This document shows, one piece after another, positions 1 to 11,281 of a DNA stretch of 64,000 nucleotides (position 1 is the stretch's first letter; each line of letters begins with the position of its first letter). The stretch lies in contig NZ_CP163302.1 of the NCBI RefSeq assembly GCF_041022165.1, positions 3,038,001 through 3,102,000 on the forward strand, in the 5' to 3' direction. Under the pieces are notes generated by a model that did no database searches, was not told the DNA's origin, and was given only the letters and a program-made list of their open reading frames with translations. The translations under genes and the position numbers were made by a program. Source of the DNA: Sinomonas sp. P10A9 (GTDB lineage: Bacteria; Actinomycetota; Actinomycetes; Actinomycetales; Micrococcaceae).

Positions 1-3063
<3,063 letters not shown>

Positions 3064-3233
3064 GAGGGATCCTTCCACAGACCTTCAGGATTGTCCGCAC
3101 CCTCCCCAGACAAGGCAAGACCCACCCAACTTGTTCAGTTGACCGTGATTGCCGTCCCGAGAGCCCACCGCTATATGAAGGCAACGGTTAAAGGGAGAAC
3201 GCAAAGAATCACCATACCGCAGATGGGCGCACG

Positions 3234-3262
3234 TGTCTACCGCAGACTCCGTCCCCGGTCAA
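3234..3262 (-). promoter_or_regulatory. candidate rpoB promoter
   Basis: Read on the minus strand, TTGACC (3262-3257), a 17-base spacer and TAGACA (3239-3234) form a good vegetative sigma promoter. It would give an rpoB leader of about 165 bases. It fits rpoB being cut off from rplJL. Seen in sequence; activity is inferred. Confidence 0.55.
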
Positions 3263-3356
3263 GTGTCTCCTCGGAGACGACCCCGGAGGGGCAATCTCAA
3301 CGAGTCGCCGGAGGCAAACCGCGAGCAACACTGTACACCCGGGGGACAGGCCGCGA

Positions 3357-3389
3357 GCGGGTGCGCCGATAGCGCGGGTGCGCCGATAG
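3357..3389. repeat. 16-bp direct repeat in rpoB-thiolase gap
   Basis: The unit GCGGGTGCGCCGATAG occurs at 3357-3372 and 3374-3389, followed by the partial repeats CACAGAGGTAT and CACAGAGGGAT. It lies in the 411-base divergent gap 3064-3474, which otherwise holds only the rpoB leader and promoter and, just before the thiolase, a possible -10 (TAGCCT) and the ribosome binding site. The role is unknown; it resembles the other short arrays in this window. Confidence 0.7.
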
Positions 3390-3474
3390 CACAGAGGTAT
3401 CACAGAGGGATGCGCCGGTCGCAGAGAGGTGGTTGGGCTGTAGCCTGATGCACAGGAGATCAAAGGAGAGATCC

Positions 3475-4677
3475 ATGAGCAACGGTGCTTCCGGCAACAA
3501 TGATGTTGTCATCCTGTCCGCCGCGCGGACCCCGCTGGGTCGGCTCAACGGGCAGCTCGTCTCGTTCAGCGCGGTGGACCTCGGGGCTCACGCCATCACC
3601 GCGGCGATCGCCCAGGCGGGCATCGGAGCCGACGCGGTCGACGCCGTCATCATGGGCCAGGTCCTGCAGGCCGGTGCAGGCCAGAACCCCGCCAGGCAGA
3701 GCGCCGTCGCCGCGGGAGTGGGCTGGAACGTCCCGTGCGTGACCATCAACAAGGTGTGCCTCTCGGGGCTCACCGCAGTGATCGACGCCGCGCGGCTCAT
3801 CCGCTCGGGCGAGGCGACGGTCGTCGTGGCGGGCGGTCAGGAGTCCATGTCCCGCGCGCCGCACGTCCTTCCCGGCTCCCGCCAGGGCTGGACCTACGGA
3901 ACTGTCGGCGCGCTCGACGTCGCGGCGCATGACGGCCTCACGGACGCCTTCGACGGACAGTCCATGGGCCTGTCCACCGAGGCGAAGAACCTGACCCTCG
4001 GGATCGACCGCAAGTCCCAGGACGAGGTCGCGGTGGCCTCGCACGTGCGCGCCGCGATCGCGCAGAAGGAGGGCGTGTTCGAGGGCGAGATCGCGCCCAT
4101 CGTTGTGAAGCAGCGCAAGGGCGATCCGATCACGCTGACCGAGGACGAGGGCGTCCGCCCCGGCACCTCGCTCGAGACCCTCGCACCGCTGAGGGCGGCC
4201 TTCGCCTCCGACGGCACGATCACCGCAGGCAACTCCTCTCCCCTCTCCGACGGCGCCGCGGCCCTCGTGGTGACGACCCGCGCCTACGCCGAGGAGCACG
4301 GGCTGCCCTGGCTCGCCGTGGTGGGGAAGCCGGGCCAGGTTGCCGGCCCCGACAACTCGCTGCACTCGCAGCCTTCCCACGCCATCCAGCAGGCGCTCTC
4401 GCGTGCCGGGTGGACCACTGAGGACCTCGACTTCATCGAGATCAACGAGGCCTTCGGCTCCGTGGCCGTGCAGTCCCTCAAGGACCTGCACTACTCGCTC
4501 GAGAAGTGCAACATCCACGGCGGCGCGATCGCACTCGGCCACCCGATCGGCGCCTCTGGGGCCCGGCTCGCTGGCCACGCGGCCCACGAGCTCGCCCGCC
4601 GCGGTTCGGGCAAGGCCGCCGTGTCGCTGTGCGGCGGCGGCGGTCAGGGCGAGGCGCTCCTCCTCTACAGGGACTGA
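3475..4677 (+). CDS. acetyl-CoA C-acyltransferase (thiolase)
   Basis: Thiolase of 400 residues that condenses or cleaves acyl-CoA (acetoacetyl-CoA or 3-ketoacyl-CoA). The nucleophilic Cys is residue 95 in NKVCLSGL. The C-terminal motifs NEAF, GGAIALGHPIGASG (catalytic His) and CGGGGQGEA (second Cys) are intact. The start is ATG 3475, 9 bases after AAAGGAGAG; a longer in-frame opening from 3433 lacks a binding site. It is followed after 3 bases by the ybaK-type gene, so the two are probably one transcript. It is a paralogue of the thiolase at 47571-48797: both share long identical motif blocks. The substrate chain length cannot be read from sequence. Confidence 0.95.
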   Translation: MSNGASGNNDVVILSAARTPLGRLNGQLVSFSAVDLGAHAITAAIAQAGIGADAVDAVIMGQVLQAGAGQNPARQSAVAAGVGWNVPCVTINKVCLSGLTAVIDAARLIRSGEATVVVAGGQESMSRAPHVLPGSRQGWTYGTVGALDVAAHDGLTDAFDGQSMGLSTEAKNLTLGIDRKSQDEVAVASHVRAAIAQKEGVFEGEIAPIVVKQRKGDPITLTEDEGVRPGTSLETLAPLRAAFASDGTITAGNSSPLSDGAAALVVTTRAYAEEHGLPWLAVVGKPGQVAGPDNSLHSQPSHAIQQALSRAGWTTEDLDFIEINEAFGSVAVQSLKDLHYSLEKCNIHGGAIALGHPIGASGARLAGHAAHELARRGSGKAAVSLCGGGGQGEALLLYRD

Positions 4678-4680
4678 CCC

Positions 4681-5256
4681 GTGAACGACGACGACGTGGC
4701 GCACGACGGCGCCGGGCCGGGTGCGGCTCGAGGCGCGGCTCCCGCGCGGGGTGCGGGACCGGCGTCGGGCGCCCCCGGCGATGGCGAGCCCACCGATGGC
4801 CATGCGCGATTCCTCGCCGACGCCAAGGCGCGCGGCGTCGAGGTCGAGGTGGCCGAGAGGGGCCGGGCGCACAGCCTCGAAGAGGCGGCCGCCAATCTGG
4901 GGATCGAGCCACGGGACATCGTGAAGTCGCTCGTGGTGAAGCGCTCGGACGGCTCGTTCCTGTTCGCGCTGATTCCCGGCGACCGGCAGATCTCCTGGCC
5001 CAAGCTCCGAAAGCTCGTCGGCGTCAACAAGCTGTCCATGCCTCCGGCCGGGGTGGCTCTCGAGGCGACGGGCTACGAGCGCGGCACCATTACCCCGCTC
5101 GGGTCTACGACCGCGTGGCCGGTGTGGGCGGACTCGTCGATCTCGGGGCGCATCTCGCTCGGCGCAGGTGTCCACGGGCGCAGTGCGTTCGTCGATTCGG
5201 GGCAGCTGTTCGCAGCCCTCGGGGCGTCCGTCGCGGACATCAGCGACCCCGCCTGA
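4681..5256 (+). CDS. YbaK/EbsC-type aminoacyl-tRNA deacylase
   Basis: 191-residue member of the YbaK/ProRS-editing family, which hydrolyses mischarged tRNA (typically Cys-tRNA(Pro) or Ala-tRNA(Pro)) in the cytoplasm. The domain covers about residues 45-188 and includes the family core VKSLVVKRSDGSFLFALIPG and the later G-x-G stretch GYERGTITPLG. The first 45 residues are a Gly/Ala/Pro-rich extension, normally absent, that contains one copy of the dispersed motif GCACGACGGCG (4701-4711). The start is GTG 4681, three bases after the thiolase stop; an internal start after the extension is possible. A strong terminator follows. Confidence 0.9.
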   Translation: MNDDDVAHDGAGPGAARGAAPARGAGPASGAPGDGEPTDGHARFLADAKARGVEVEVAERGRAHSLEEAAANLGIEPRDIVKSLVVKRSDGSFLFALIPGDRQISWPKLRKLVGVNKLSMPPAGVALEATGYERGTITPLGSTTAWPVWADSSISGRISLGAGVHGRSAFVDSGQLFAALGASVADISDPA

Positions 5257-5319
5257 CGCCCGCTCCGACAGCTGGCGCCGCAGCGCACCGTTCGTGAACG
5301 ATCCCTTCCACACGGAAGA

Positions 5320-5352
5320 GGCCCCGCATCCGTCGTAGACGGTTGCGGGGCC
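5320..5352. terminator. bidirectional terminator between ybaK-type gene and rplL
   Basis: GGCCCCGCA (5320-5328) pairs with TGCGGGGCC (5344-5352), and CCGTC with GACGG inside, giving a long GC hairpin between two convergent genes. It probably terminates both the thiolase-ybaK and rplJL transcripts. Confidence 0.85.
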
Positions 5353-5389
5353 CTTCGCAGGAGCCGGGGCTCCGGGTGAAGCGGGGAAC

Positions 5390-5767
5390 CTACTTGAGGG
5401 TGACCCTGGCACCGGCGGCCTCGAGGACCTCCTTGGCCTTCTCGGCAGCTTCCTTGGTCGCGCCCTCGAGGACGGCCTTGGGGGCGGCGTCGACGAGGTC
5501 CTTGGCCTCCTTGAGACCGAGGGACGTGAGGGAGCGCACCTCCTTGATGACCGCGATCTTCTTGTCGCCAGCAGCCTCGAGGATGACGTCGAAGGCAGTC
5601 TGCTCTTCCTCGGCAGCAGCCTCGGCGCCGCCGGCGGGGCCCGCGACGGCAACCGCAGCAGCGGTGACCTCGAAGACCTCCTCGAACTTCTTCACGAACT
5701 CGGAGAGCTCGATGATCGTGAGCTCCTTGAAGGCCTCGATCAGCTCGTCCTGGGTGAGCTTCGCCAT
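5390..5767 (-). CDS. rplL: 50S ribosomal protein L7/L12
   Basis: Stalk protein of the large ribosomal subunit, 125 residues, which recruits translational GTPases. The N-terminal dimerisation part ([18 protein letters not shown]), the Ala/Glu-rich hinge and the C-terminal domain ([20 protein letters not shown], then [14 protein letters not shown]) are all clear. The start is ATG 5767, with a purine-rich AAAGGA site upstream. It follows rplJ by 76 bases in the usual rplJ-rplL order; that gap carries a copy of the dispersed 11-mer (5797-5807). It ends just before a shared terminator, so it is not co-transcribed with rpoB as it is in many bacteria. Confidence 0.98.
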   Translation of the reverse strand: MAKLTQDELIEAFKELTIIELSEFVKKFEEVFEVTAAAVAVAGPAGGAEAAAEEEQTAFDVILEAAGDKKIAVIKEVRSLTSLGLKEAKDLVDAAPKAVLEGATKEAAEKAKEVLEAAGARVTLK

Positions 5768-5843
5768 GATTGGCGTCCTTTCGCTAGGTGGTGCTCCGCC
5801 GTCGTGCAGCGGCGCACCGAGAGTGGGGGTGGGTGGAAGAGAA

Positions 5844-6449
5844 TCAGTTCTCTTCGGCGGGGGCCTCGGCGGCGGCCGGAGCCTCAGGTGCTTCGGCCGG
5901 AGCCACAGCCTCCTGCGCGGTGGCCTCCTCAGCAGCGGGAGCGTCGGCGGCAGCCGGAGCGCCACCCTCCTCCTCGAGCTTGAGACGCAGTGCGTCGATG
6001 GTGCGCGCAGCCGCGGCCATGGGGGCCTTGAGGATGCCGGCAACCTTGGCGAGCTGCAGCTCGCGGGACTCCAGTGCCGCAAGGGCAGCAACGGCGCTCG
6101 CGTCGAGCGCCTTGCCCTCGAAGAAGCCGGTCTTGATGACCAGCTGCTTGTTGTCCTTGGCAAAGTCGGTCAGGCTCTTGGCAGCCGCAACGGCGTCACC
6201 CTTGATGAACGCAATCGCGGTCGGTCCGGCAAGCTGGCCGTCGAACGCATCGACGCCGGCCTCCTTCGCGGCGATGGCGGTCAAGGAGTTCTTGACGACC
6301 GAGAACTTGTTCTCGGTGCCGAGCGAACGACGCAGCTTCTTGAGCTGGGCGACGGTGAGCCCGCGGTATTCGGTCAGGACTGCAGCGTTCGACTCCTGGA
6401 AATCCTTGGTGATCTCCTCGACAGCTGCCACCTTGTTAGGCGTTGCCAT
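5844..6449 (-). CDS. rplJ: 50S ribosomal protein L10
   Basis: L10 anchors the L7/L12 stalk to 23S rRNA. It has 201 residues, longer than E. coli L10 (165) because of an Ala/Glu/Pro-rich tail of about 30 residues, usual in actinobacteria. The N-terminal signature [13 protein letters not shown], then [19 protein letters not shown], and the long C-terminal helix that binds L7/L12 are present. The start is ATG 6449 with GGAAGGAGGG upstream. A long structured leader precedes it, so autogenous control by L10 is likely. It is separated from rplKA by the inserted nitrate-reductase region. Confidence 0.98.
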   Translation of the reverse strand: MATPNKVAAVEEITKDFQESNAAVLTEYRGLTVAQLKKLRRSLGTENKFSVVKNSLTAIAAKEAGVDAFDGQLAGPTAIAFIKGDAVAAAKSLTDFAKDNKQLVIKTGFFEGKALDASAVAALAALESRELQLAKVAGILKAPMAAAARTIDALRLKLEEEGGAPAAADAPAAEEATAQEAVAPAEAPEAPAAAEAPAEEN

Positions 6450-6656
6450 AACCCTCCTTCCGGGGAACAGTGCCGGTGGGGGCGGTCCCGGGAACGTGAA
6501 ACGCCCCGCGCAGATGCACGGGGCGTGGCATTCGGGCTTGTAGGCCGCGAGCGTTCGCTCAGTTCACCTGCGCAGGCCGCCCCATGCTCGGGGACCTTCG
6601 GTGGAGACGCGTACCGCTTATCGGCACGCACCATCCATCGACCGGCGGTCTTTGGT
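6450..6656 (-). promoter_or_regulatory. rplJ 5' leader (L10 leader candidate)
   Basis: About 205 bases lie between the predicted start point and rplJ. The 5' part has CCAAAGACCGCCGGTC, which resembles the L10-binding leaders upstream of rplJ in other bacteria. A hairpin with an 8-bp stem (6501-6508 with 6519-6526) precedes the ribosome binding site. That is consistent with feedback by L10; the family match was not tested. Confidence 0.5.
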
Positions 6657-6662
6657 CCTTCA

Positions 6663-6692
6663 ACAGTACGCGACGATGCCCAGCACGCCAAA
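6663..6692 (-). promoter_or_regulatory. candidate rplJ promoter
   Basis: On the minus strand, TTTGGC (6692-6687), an 18-base spacer and TACTGT (6668-6663). It is placed to drive rplJ-rplL with a leader of about 200 bases, as needed because the upstream neighbour is the nar operon. Confidence 0.45.
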
Positions 6693-6781
6693 TCGAAGCG
6701 CGTCCGATCAGGCGGGCTGGACCGGGGCCGGGCGGAGGGGGCCCGAGAGGCGGACCGGGCTACGTTCCGCCGCCCGGGACG

Positions 6782-6832
6782 CGCACGACGTCGGTGACTC
6801 ACCGGCGGCGACCAGCCCGCCGACGTCGTGCG
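6782..6832. repeat. 13-bp inverted repeat downstream of narK
   Basis: CGCACGACGTCGG (6782-6794) is repeated inverted as CCGACGTCGTGCG (6820-6832), separated by 25 bases. It begins 12 bases after the narK stop on the minus strand and may end the nar transcript. Its arms are a variant of the dispersed GCACGACGGCG motif. With the rplJ leader and promoter it accounts for most of the gap 6450-6844. Confidence 0.75.
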
Positions 6833-6844
6833 TCGCGTGAGGTG

Positions 6845-8119
6845 TCAGGCCGGCGCGCGTCCTGCCGCAGCCTGCGCGCGCCTGCGGCCCATCAAGAGGG
6901 CCAGGACAAGTGCCACCAGGGCAGTCGCGGCCAGAAGCAGCAGCCCGATCGCGTAGGAGTGCTCCTGGGCATTGTACGTGGCACCCATGACGAGCGGCGG
7001 GAAGTAGCCGCCCAGTCCGCCCGCAGCGCTCACCACGCCCGTCACGGCGCCGACAGTTCCGGGAGGGGCCTGCTTGCCGACCCATGCGAACACGCCGCCC
7101 GTGCCGAGCCCGAGGGATGCGGCCATCGCAAGGAACGTGAGTCCGGTGGCGACCTCTCCGGAGGGCTGGGAATTCACGACGAACGCGAGGCCAGAGACGC
7201 CGATGAGCGCAACGACCACGACCAGCTTCGACCCGATCCGGTCGGCGATGATCCCGCCGATCGGGCGGGCGATGACCGCCGCGAGCGCGAAGCCTGCCGT
7301 GCGCGTGCCGGCCGAGGTGAGGTCGAAGCTGTAGATGTCCCGCAGGTAGGTGGGAAGGTACGTGCTGAAGGAGACGAACCCGCCGAACACCACGGCGTAG
7401 AGGAAACAGAGCTGCCACGTGACCGCCATCTTCGCGGCGTTCACGAGCTTGCCGAAGCTCCCGGAGGTGACCGGTGTCCAGGTCGGCGATTCGCGCATGA
7501 AGAAGAACACGACCGCCGCCATGATCAGGAGGAGGGCAGCAACGATGATGTGGGTCTGCCAGTACCCGATCGAGGTGACCAACCGCGGCGTCAGGAACGC
7601 CGAGAGCGCCGTGCCTCCCATGCCCATCCCGAAGATCCCTGTTGCGAAGCCCTGTCTGCTCTTCGGGTACCACGCCGCAGAGAAGGGGATGCCGGCCGTG
7701 AACACTGTGCCCGCCACTCCGAGGAAGAAGCCGACGACGAGCAGGAGCGCATACGACTTCAGGCTGCCCGCGAGCGCGATGAGCAAGACGAGGGGTGCAG
7801 TCAGCAGAAGGATGACGGTCAGGAGCCGCCTTCCACCGAACTTGTCGGTCAGAACACCCACGGGCACGCGGCCTACCGCGCCGACGAGGACGGGCATGGC
7901 AACGAGTGCACCCGTCTGCGCCGCGTTGAGTCCCAGATCATGCGCATAGCGCGTGCCGAGGGGCGCAATCACGGTCCAGCCCCAGAAGCCCACCACGGAG
8001 GCCAGGGTCGCGAGAGTGAGGTTGCGGGCGGCCCCCGGGTGGGATGCCGCGGGATCACCCGTGGCGGCTGCCGCAGGGCCGGCAGCTCGGCGGGATCTAG
8101 GGTCGGGTGCGGTGCTCAC
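6845..8119 (-). CDS. narK: nitrate/nitrite transporter (MFS, NarK type)
   Basis: 424-residue major facilitator with about 12 membrane segments that moves nitrate in and/or nitrite out. The nitrate-transporter signatures are present: GTGGVFAWVGK, and GAVTGVVSAAGGLGGYFPP in the second half. A DKFGGRR loop lies between helices 2 and 3. The N-terminus is a 30-residue Ala/Pro-rich stretch. The start is GTG 8119, 6 bases after AGGAGG. It is the last gene of narGHJI-narK, 50 bases after narI. Import versus antiport cannot be decided from sequence. Confidence 0.93.
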   Translation of the reverse strand: MSTAPDPRSRRAAGPAAAATGDPAASHPGAARNLTLATLASVVGFWGWTVIAPLGTRYAHDLGLNAAQTGALVAMPVLVGAVGRVPVGVLTDKFGGRRLLTVILLLTAPLVLLIALAGSLKSYALLLVVGFFLGVAGTVFTAGIPFSAAWYPKSRQGFATGIFGMGMGGTALSAFLTPRLVTSIGYWQTHIIVAALLLIMAAVVFFFMRESPTWTPVTSGSFGKLVNAAKMAVTWQLCFLYAVVFGGFVSFSTYLPTYLRDIYSFDLTSAGTRTAGFALAAVIARPIGGIIADRIGSKLVVVVALIGVSGLAFVVNSQPSGEVATGLTFLAMAASLGLGTGGVFAWVGKQAPPGTVGAVTGVVSAAGGLGGYFPPLVMGATYNAQEHSYAIGLLLLAATALVALVLALLMGRRRAQAAAGRAPA

Positions 8120-8169
8120 GGGTCCTCCTGGCCTGGGGATGGGTGCTCAGGTGCTCAGTGCTGCTTGGC

Positions 8170-8919
8170 TCAATGGTCGCGGTCACGCGTGCCGGTGGTC
8201 TCCCAGCCTCGGCGAACCTCGCGGGCGCCCGGCGCCGCGCCCTCGTCGCGCGTGCGGTAGACGATGTAGGGACGGAACAGGTAGTGGAACGGTGCCGTCA
8301 GGGCGTGCACGAGCCGCGTGAACGGCCACATCGCGAACAGGATCATTCCCACGACCGTGTGCCACTTGAACTCCATCGGCGCGGCAGCCATCGAGGCGAC
8401 GTCCGGCTGCAGCACGAAGAGCGATCGGAACCAGGGGCTCACGGTCTCGCGGTAGTCGAAGGCCGTGTTGGAGGGCTGCGCGGCGCTCACGAGGGTGGTC
8501 CACACACCGAGCGCGATGGCCCCGACGAGGAAGACGTACATCGCCTTGTCGTTCCGGGTCGTGGCCATGAACACCGGGCCGGTCCGCCGTCGGCGGATGA
8601 CGAGCAGGACAATGCCCAGCAGCGTCGAGACGCCCGCGATGAGGCCGACGGAGAGCGCGAGGGCGTGGTACAGCGCCTCCGACATGCCCACGGCATCGGT
8701 CAAGGACTTCGGGATCACGAGTCCCACGAAGTGCCCAGCGACGACGAACACGAGGCCGTAGTGGAACATCGGCGAGGCGATCCGGAGGAGTCTGGACTCG
8801 TACAGCTGGGACGAGCGCGTGGTCCAGCCGAACTGGTCGAACCGGTAGCGCCAGATACTGCCGCCGATGAGGATCAGCACCATGAGGTACGGGGCAACGC
8901 CCCACAGCAGGACGTCCAT
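8170..8919 (-). CDS. narI: respiratory nitrate reductase gamma subunit
   Basis: Membrane cytochrome b subunit (249 residues, five predicted membrane helices) that takes electrons from menaquinol and passes them to NarH. The haem-ligand histidines are visible: FHYGLVFVVAGHFVG near residues 53-63, and KWHTVVGMILFAMWPFTRLVHALT in the last two helices. The tail is a charged extension rich in Arg and Gly. The start ATG 8919 overlaps the narJ stop by one base (TGATG), indicating coupled translation. The length matches the family (about 225-250). Confidence 0.96.
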   Translation of the reverse strand: MDVLLWGVAPYLMVLILIGGSIWRYRFDQFGWTTRSSQLYESRLLRIASPMFHYGLVFVVAGHFVGLVIPKSLTDAVGMSEALYHALALSVGLIAGVSTLLGIVLLVIRRRRTGPVFMATTRNDKAMYVFLVGAIALGVWTTLVSAAQPSNTAFDYRETVSPWFRSLFVLQPDVASMAAAPMEFKWHTVVGMILFAMWPFTRLVHALTAPFHYLFRPYIVYRTRDEGAAPGAREVRRGWETTGTRDRDH

Positions 8920-9593
8920 CAGTGCGCTCCTTGAGTCACAGTGCGGCCGCTCCGGTTCTGCGGCGGCGTGGCCTCCGCAAGCGGCAGGAGCCGGGGGTCG
9001 AAGGGCTCGAGGCCCACCTGCTCGACGGGCGGGCCCGCGAGCGCCATGGCCTCTGCACGGCTCGTGGGCGAGGGGCCCGGCAGCGTGCCGCAGACCGCCT
9101 CGAGGACGGGCGCATAGACGGGCGCATCAGCGGCCAGCTCGATCCGCAGCAGCTCGAGGCTCGCGCGGTACTCCGCAAGGAGCGAGCGGCCGACTGCATA
9201 GTCCACCCGCGCGGTGAACTCGAGGACGAGCGGAAGGAAGTCGGGGAGTTCACCGCCGAGGTCCACGAGCCAGCCGCTGTCGCGGTACCGCTGCTTGAAC
9301 CGCCCGAGGGTCTCTCCGCGGCGGCGCGTGTCCCCGTCTGTCCAGTAGGAAAGGTGCAGGGCGTGCCGTCGCGAGAGGTCGAACGTGTCCACGTAGCGGC
9401 GGCAGGCGACCGGCTCGTCGTCGTCCGCTATCTGAGCCGCGGTCGCCTCAAGGAGCCGCGGCAGCGGACCAGCCTGCTCTGCGAGCGCGGCCCGCAGCGT
9501 GGGGAGCAGTCCGCGGACCCGCACGTCCGGATAGTCGAGGAGTACGGCGGCCGCTGCGTACAGGACACGGTTGCGCGGTTCAGTCCCCCGCAT
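8919..9593 (-). CDS. narJ: nitrate reductase assembly chaperone
   Basis: NarJ (224 residues) is a system-specific chaperone needed to insert the molybdenum cofactor and Fe-S clusters into NarGH; it is not part of the final enzyme. The helical family pattern is visible: LYAAAAVLLDYPD near the start, YVDTFDLSRRHALHLSYW, and LPDFLPLVLEF. The start is set at ATG 9593 (MRGTEPRNR), which overlaps the narH end by 14 bases. An upstream in-frame opening to 9632 runs inside narH and is less likely. Confidence 0.93.
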   Translation of the reverse strand: MRGTEPRNRVLYAAAAVLLDYPDVRVRGLLPTLRAALAEQAGPLPRLLEATAAQIADDDEPVACRRYVDTFDLSRRHALHLSYWTDGDTRRRGETLGRFKQRYRDSGWLVDLGGELPDFLPLVLEFTARVDYAVGRSLLAEYRASLELLRIELAADAPVYAPVLEAVCGTLPGPSPTSRAEAMALAGPPVEQVGLEPFDPRLLPLAEATPPQNRSGRTVTQGAH

Positions 9594-11253
9594 CGCCGCC
9601 CCCGTTCGTCGGGAACAGGCCGTCCGGCACACCGCGACCGTCCCAGTTCAGCAGGTTGACGCGCCCGCGCAGGGAGCCCGGCTGCGCCTCGCCTCCCGAC
9701 GTCTGACGCTGCTTGAGCGCGTGGAAGGTCTCGACCGCCACCGGTACGGGCTTGCCGCTGCCCTCGCCGAACACGTCCGACGGGTACATTCCGGGGCCGT
9801 CCTCGAAGTCGAGGGAGCAGCCCATCTCCTCGAGGTTGTGAGCCTGCTCGACGTGGGCCTTCGGGATCACGTAGCGATCGCTGTACTTCGCGATCGCCAT
9901 GAGCCGGTACATCTCCTGGATCGTCTGTCCATCCAGCCCGACGCCCTCGGCGATCGACTCGTCGGTGCCTGTCCCGAGCGATATTCCGCGCATGTAGGCG
10001 CGCATCGCGGCGAGGCGCCGCAGCACGCCGTCGATGATGCCGGTGTCTCCCGCGGTGAACAGCTCGGCGAGGTACTCGGAGGGAATCCGGAGGGCGTCGA
10101 TGGCTCCGAAGAGGGTACCGGCGTCTTCCGCATCGTGGCCCTGGCTGCTGAGGAGGTCCACGATCGGGGACAGCGGCGGGATGTACCAGACCATCGGCAT
10201 GGTCCGGTACTCGGGATGCAGCGGCAGGGCCACTTGGTAGACCTTGGCCAGCTTGTAGATCGGCGAGCGCCGAGCGGCGTCGAGCCAGTCCTCGGGGATC
10301 CCGTCGCGGCGGGCCGCTGCAATCACGTCGGGGTCGTTCGGATCGAGCAGGAGGTCGAGCTGGGCGCGGTAGAGGTCCTTCGGATCGGGGGTCGACGCCG
10401 CCGCGGTCACCGCGTCGACGTCGTAGAGGAAGATGCCGAGGTACCTCAGGCGGCCCACGCAGGTCTCGGAGCAGACGGTCGGCAGGCCGATTTCAATGCG
10501 CGGGTAGCAGAACGTGCATTTCTCGGCCTTGCCGCTCTTGTGGTTGAAGTACATCTTCTTGTACGGGCAGCCCGTGATGCATTGGCGCCAGCCACGGCAG
10601 CGGTCCTGGTCCACCAGCACGATCCCGTCCTCGGCCCGCTTGTAGATAGCCCCTGAGGGGCACGAGGCCATGCAGGAGGGGTTGAGGCAGTGCTCGCAGA
10701 TGCGCGGGAGGTAGAACATGAACGTCTGCTCGAACTCGAACTTGATCTTCTCGTTCGACTCCCGGCGGAGCTTCTCAACGATCGGATCGAGTTCGCCGTT
10801 CTGCATGGAGCCGCCGAGATCGTCGTCCCAGTTCGCACTCCACGTGATCTTCGTGTCCTCGCCCGTGATGAGGGACTTGGGCCGGGCCACCGGGAAGTCA
10901 TCGCCGAGCGGGGCCTCGATGAGCGTCTTGTAGTCGTAGGTCCAGGGCTCGTAGTAGTCCTTGAGCTCGGGTTGGACCGGGCTCGCGAAGATCCCGAGGA
11001 GCTTCTTGACCCGGCCCCCGCCCTTGAGCCGGAGGCGTCCGCGCCGGTTCAGTTCCCACCCGCCGCGCCAGCGCTCCTGGTCCTCGTACCTGCGGGGGTA
11101 GCCCTGACCAGGGCGGGTCTCGACGTTGTTGAACCACACGTACTCGGTGCCCGCGCGGTTGGTCCAGGCCTGCTTGCAGGTCACCGAGCACGTGTGGCAC
11201 CCGATGCACTTGTCGAGGTTCATCACCATACCCACTTGGGCCATGACCCTCAT
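9580..11253 (-). CDS. narH: respiratory nitrate reductase beta subunit (Fe-S)
   Basis: Electron-transfer subunit of 557 residues that links NarI haems to the NarG active site. Four Cys groups are visible: CIGCHTCSVTCK near residue 16; CEHCLNPSCMASCP; CRGWRQCITGCPYKK, where Trp replaces one Cys as in the [3Fe-4S] cluster of this family; and CTFCYPRIEIGLPTVCSETC. This is the set for three [4Fe-4S] and one [3Fe-4S]. The start is ATG 11253, 28 bases after the narG stop. No signal peptide is seen, so the catalytic dimer faces the cytoplasm. Confidence 0.97.
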   Translation of the reverse strand: MRVMAQVGMVMNLDKCIGCHTCSVTCKQAWTNRAGTEYVWFNNVETRPGQGYPRRYEDQERWRGGWELNRRGRLRLKGGGRVKKLLGIFASPVQPELKDYYEPWTYDYKTLIEAPLGDDFPVARPKSLITGEDTKITWSANWDDDLGGSMQNGELDPIVEKLRRESNEKIKFEFEQTFMFYLPRICEHCLNPSCMASCPSGAIYKRAEDGIVLVDQDRCRGWRQCITGCPYKKMYFNHKSGKAEKCTFCYPRIEIGLPTVCSETCVGRLRYLGIFLYDVDAVTAAASTPDPKDLYRAQLDLLLDPNDPDVIAAARRDGIPEDWLDAARRSPIYKLAKVYQVALPLHPEYRTMPMVWYIPPLSPIVDLLSSQGHDAEDAGTLFGAIDALRIPSEYLAELFTAGDTGIIDGVLRRLAAMRAYMRGISLGTGTDESIAEGVGLDGQTIQEMYRLMAIAKYSDRYVIPKAHVEQAHNLEEMGCSLDFEDGPGMYPSDVFGEGSGKPVPVAVETFHALKQRQTSGGEAQPGSLRGRVNLLNWDGRGVPDGLFPTNGGGDAGD

Positions 11254-11281
11254 GAGACTGCCTTCCGGTGGAGAGTTCCCA

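Noticed and set aside
3460..5652. 730-codon minus-strand open frame opposite the thiolase/ybaK pair
   Set aside because: High-GC shadow: both plus-strand genes are well-defined enzymes, and this frame has no motif or binding site.
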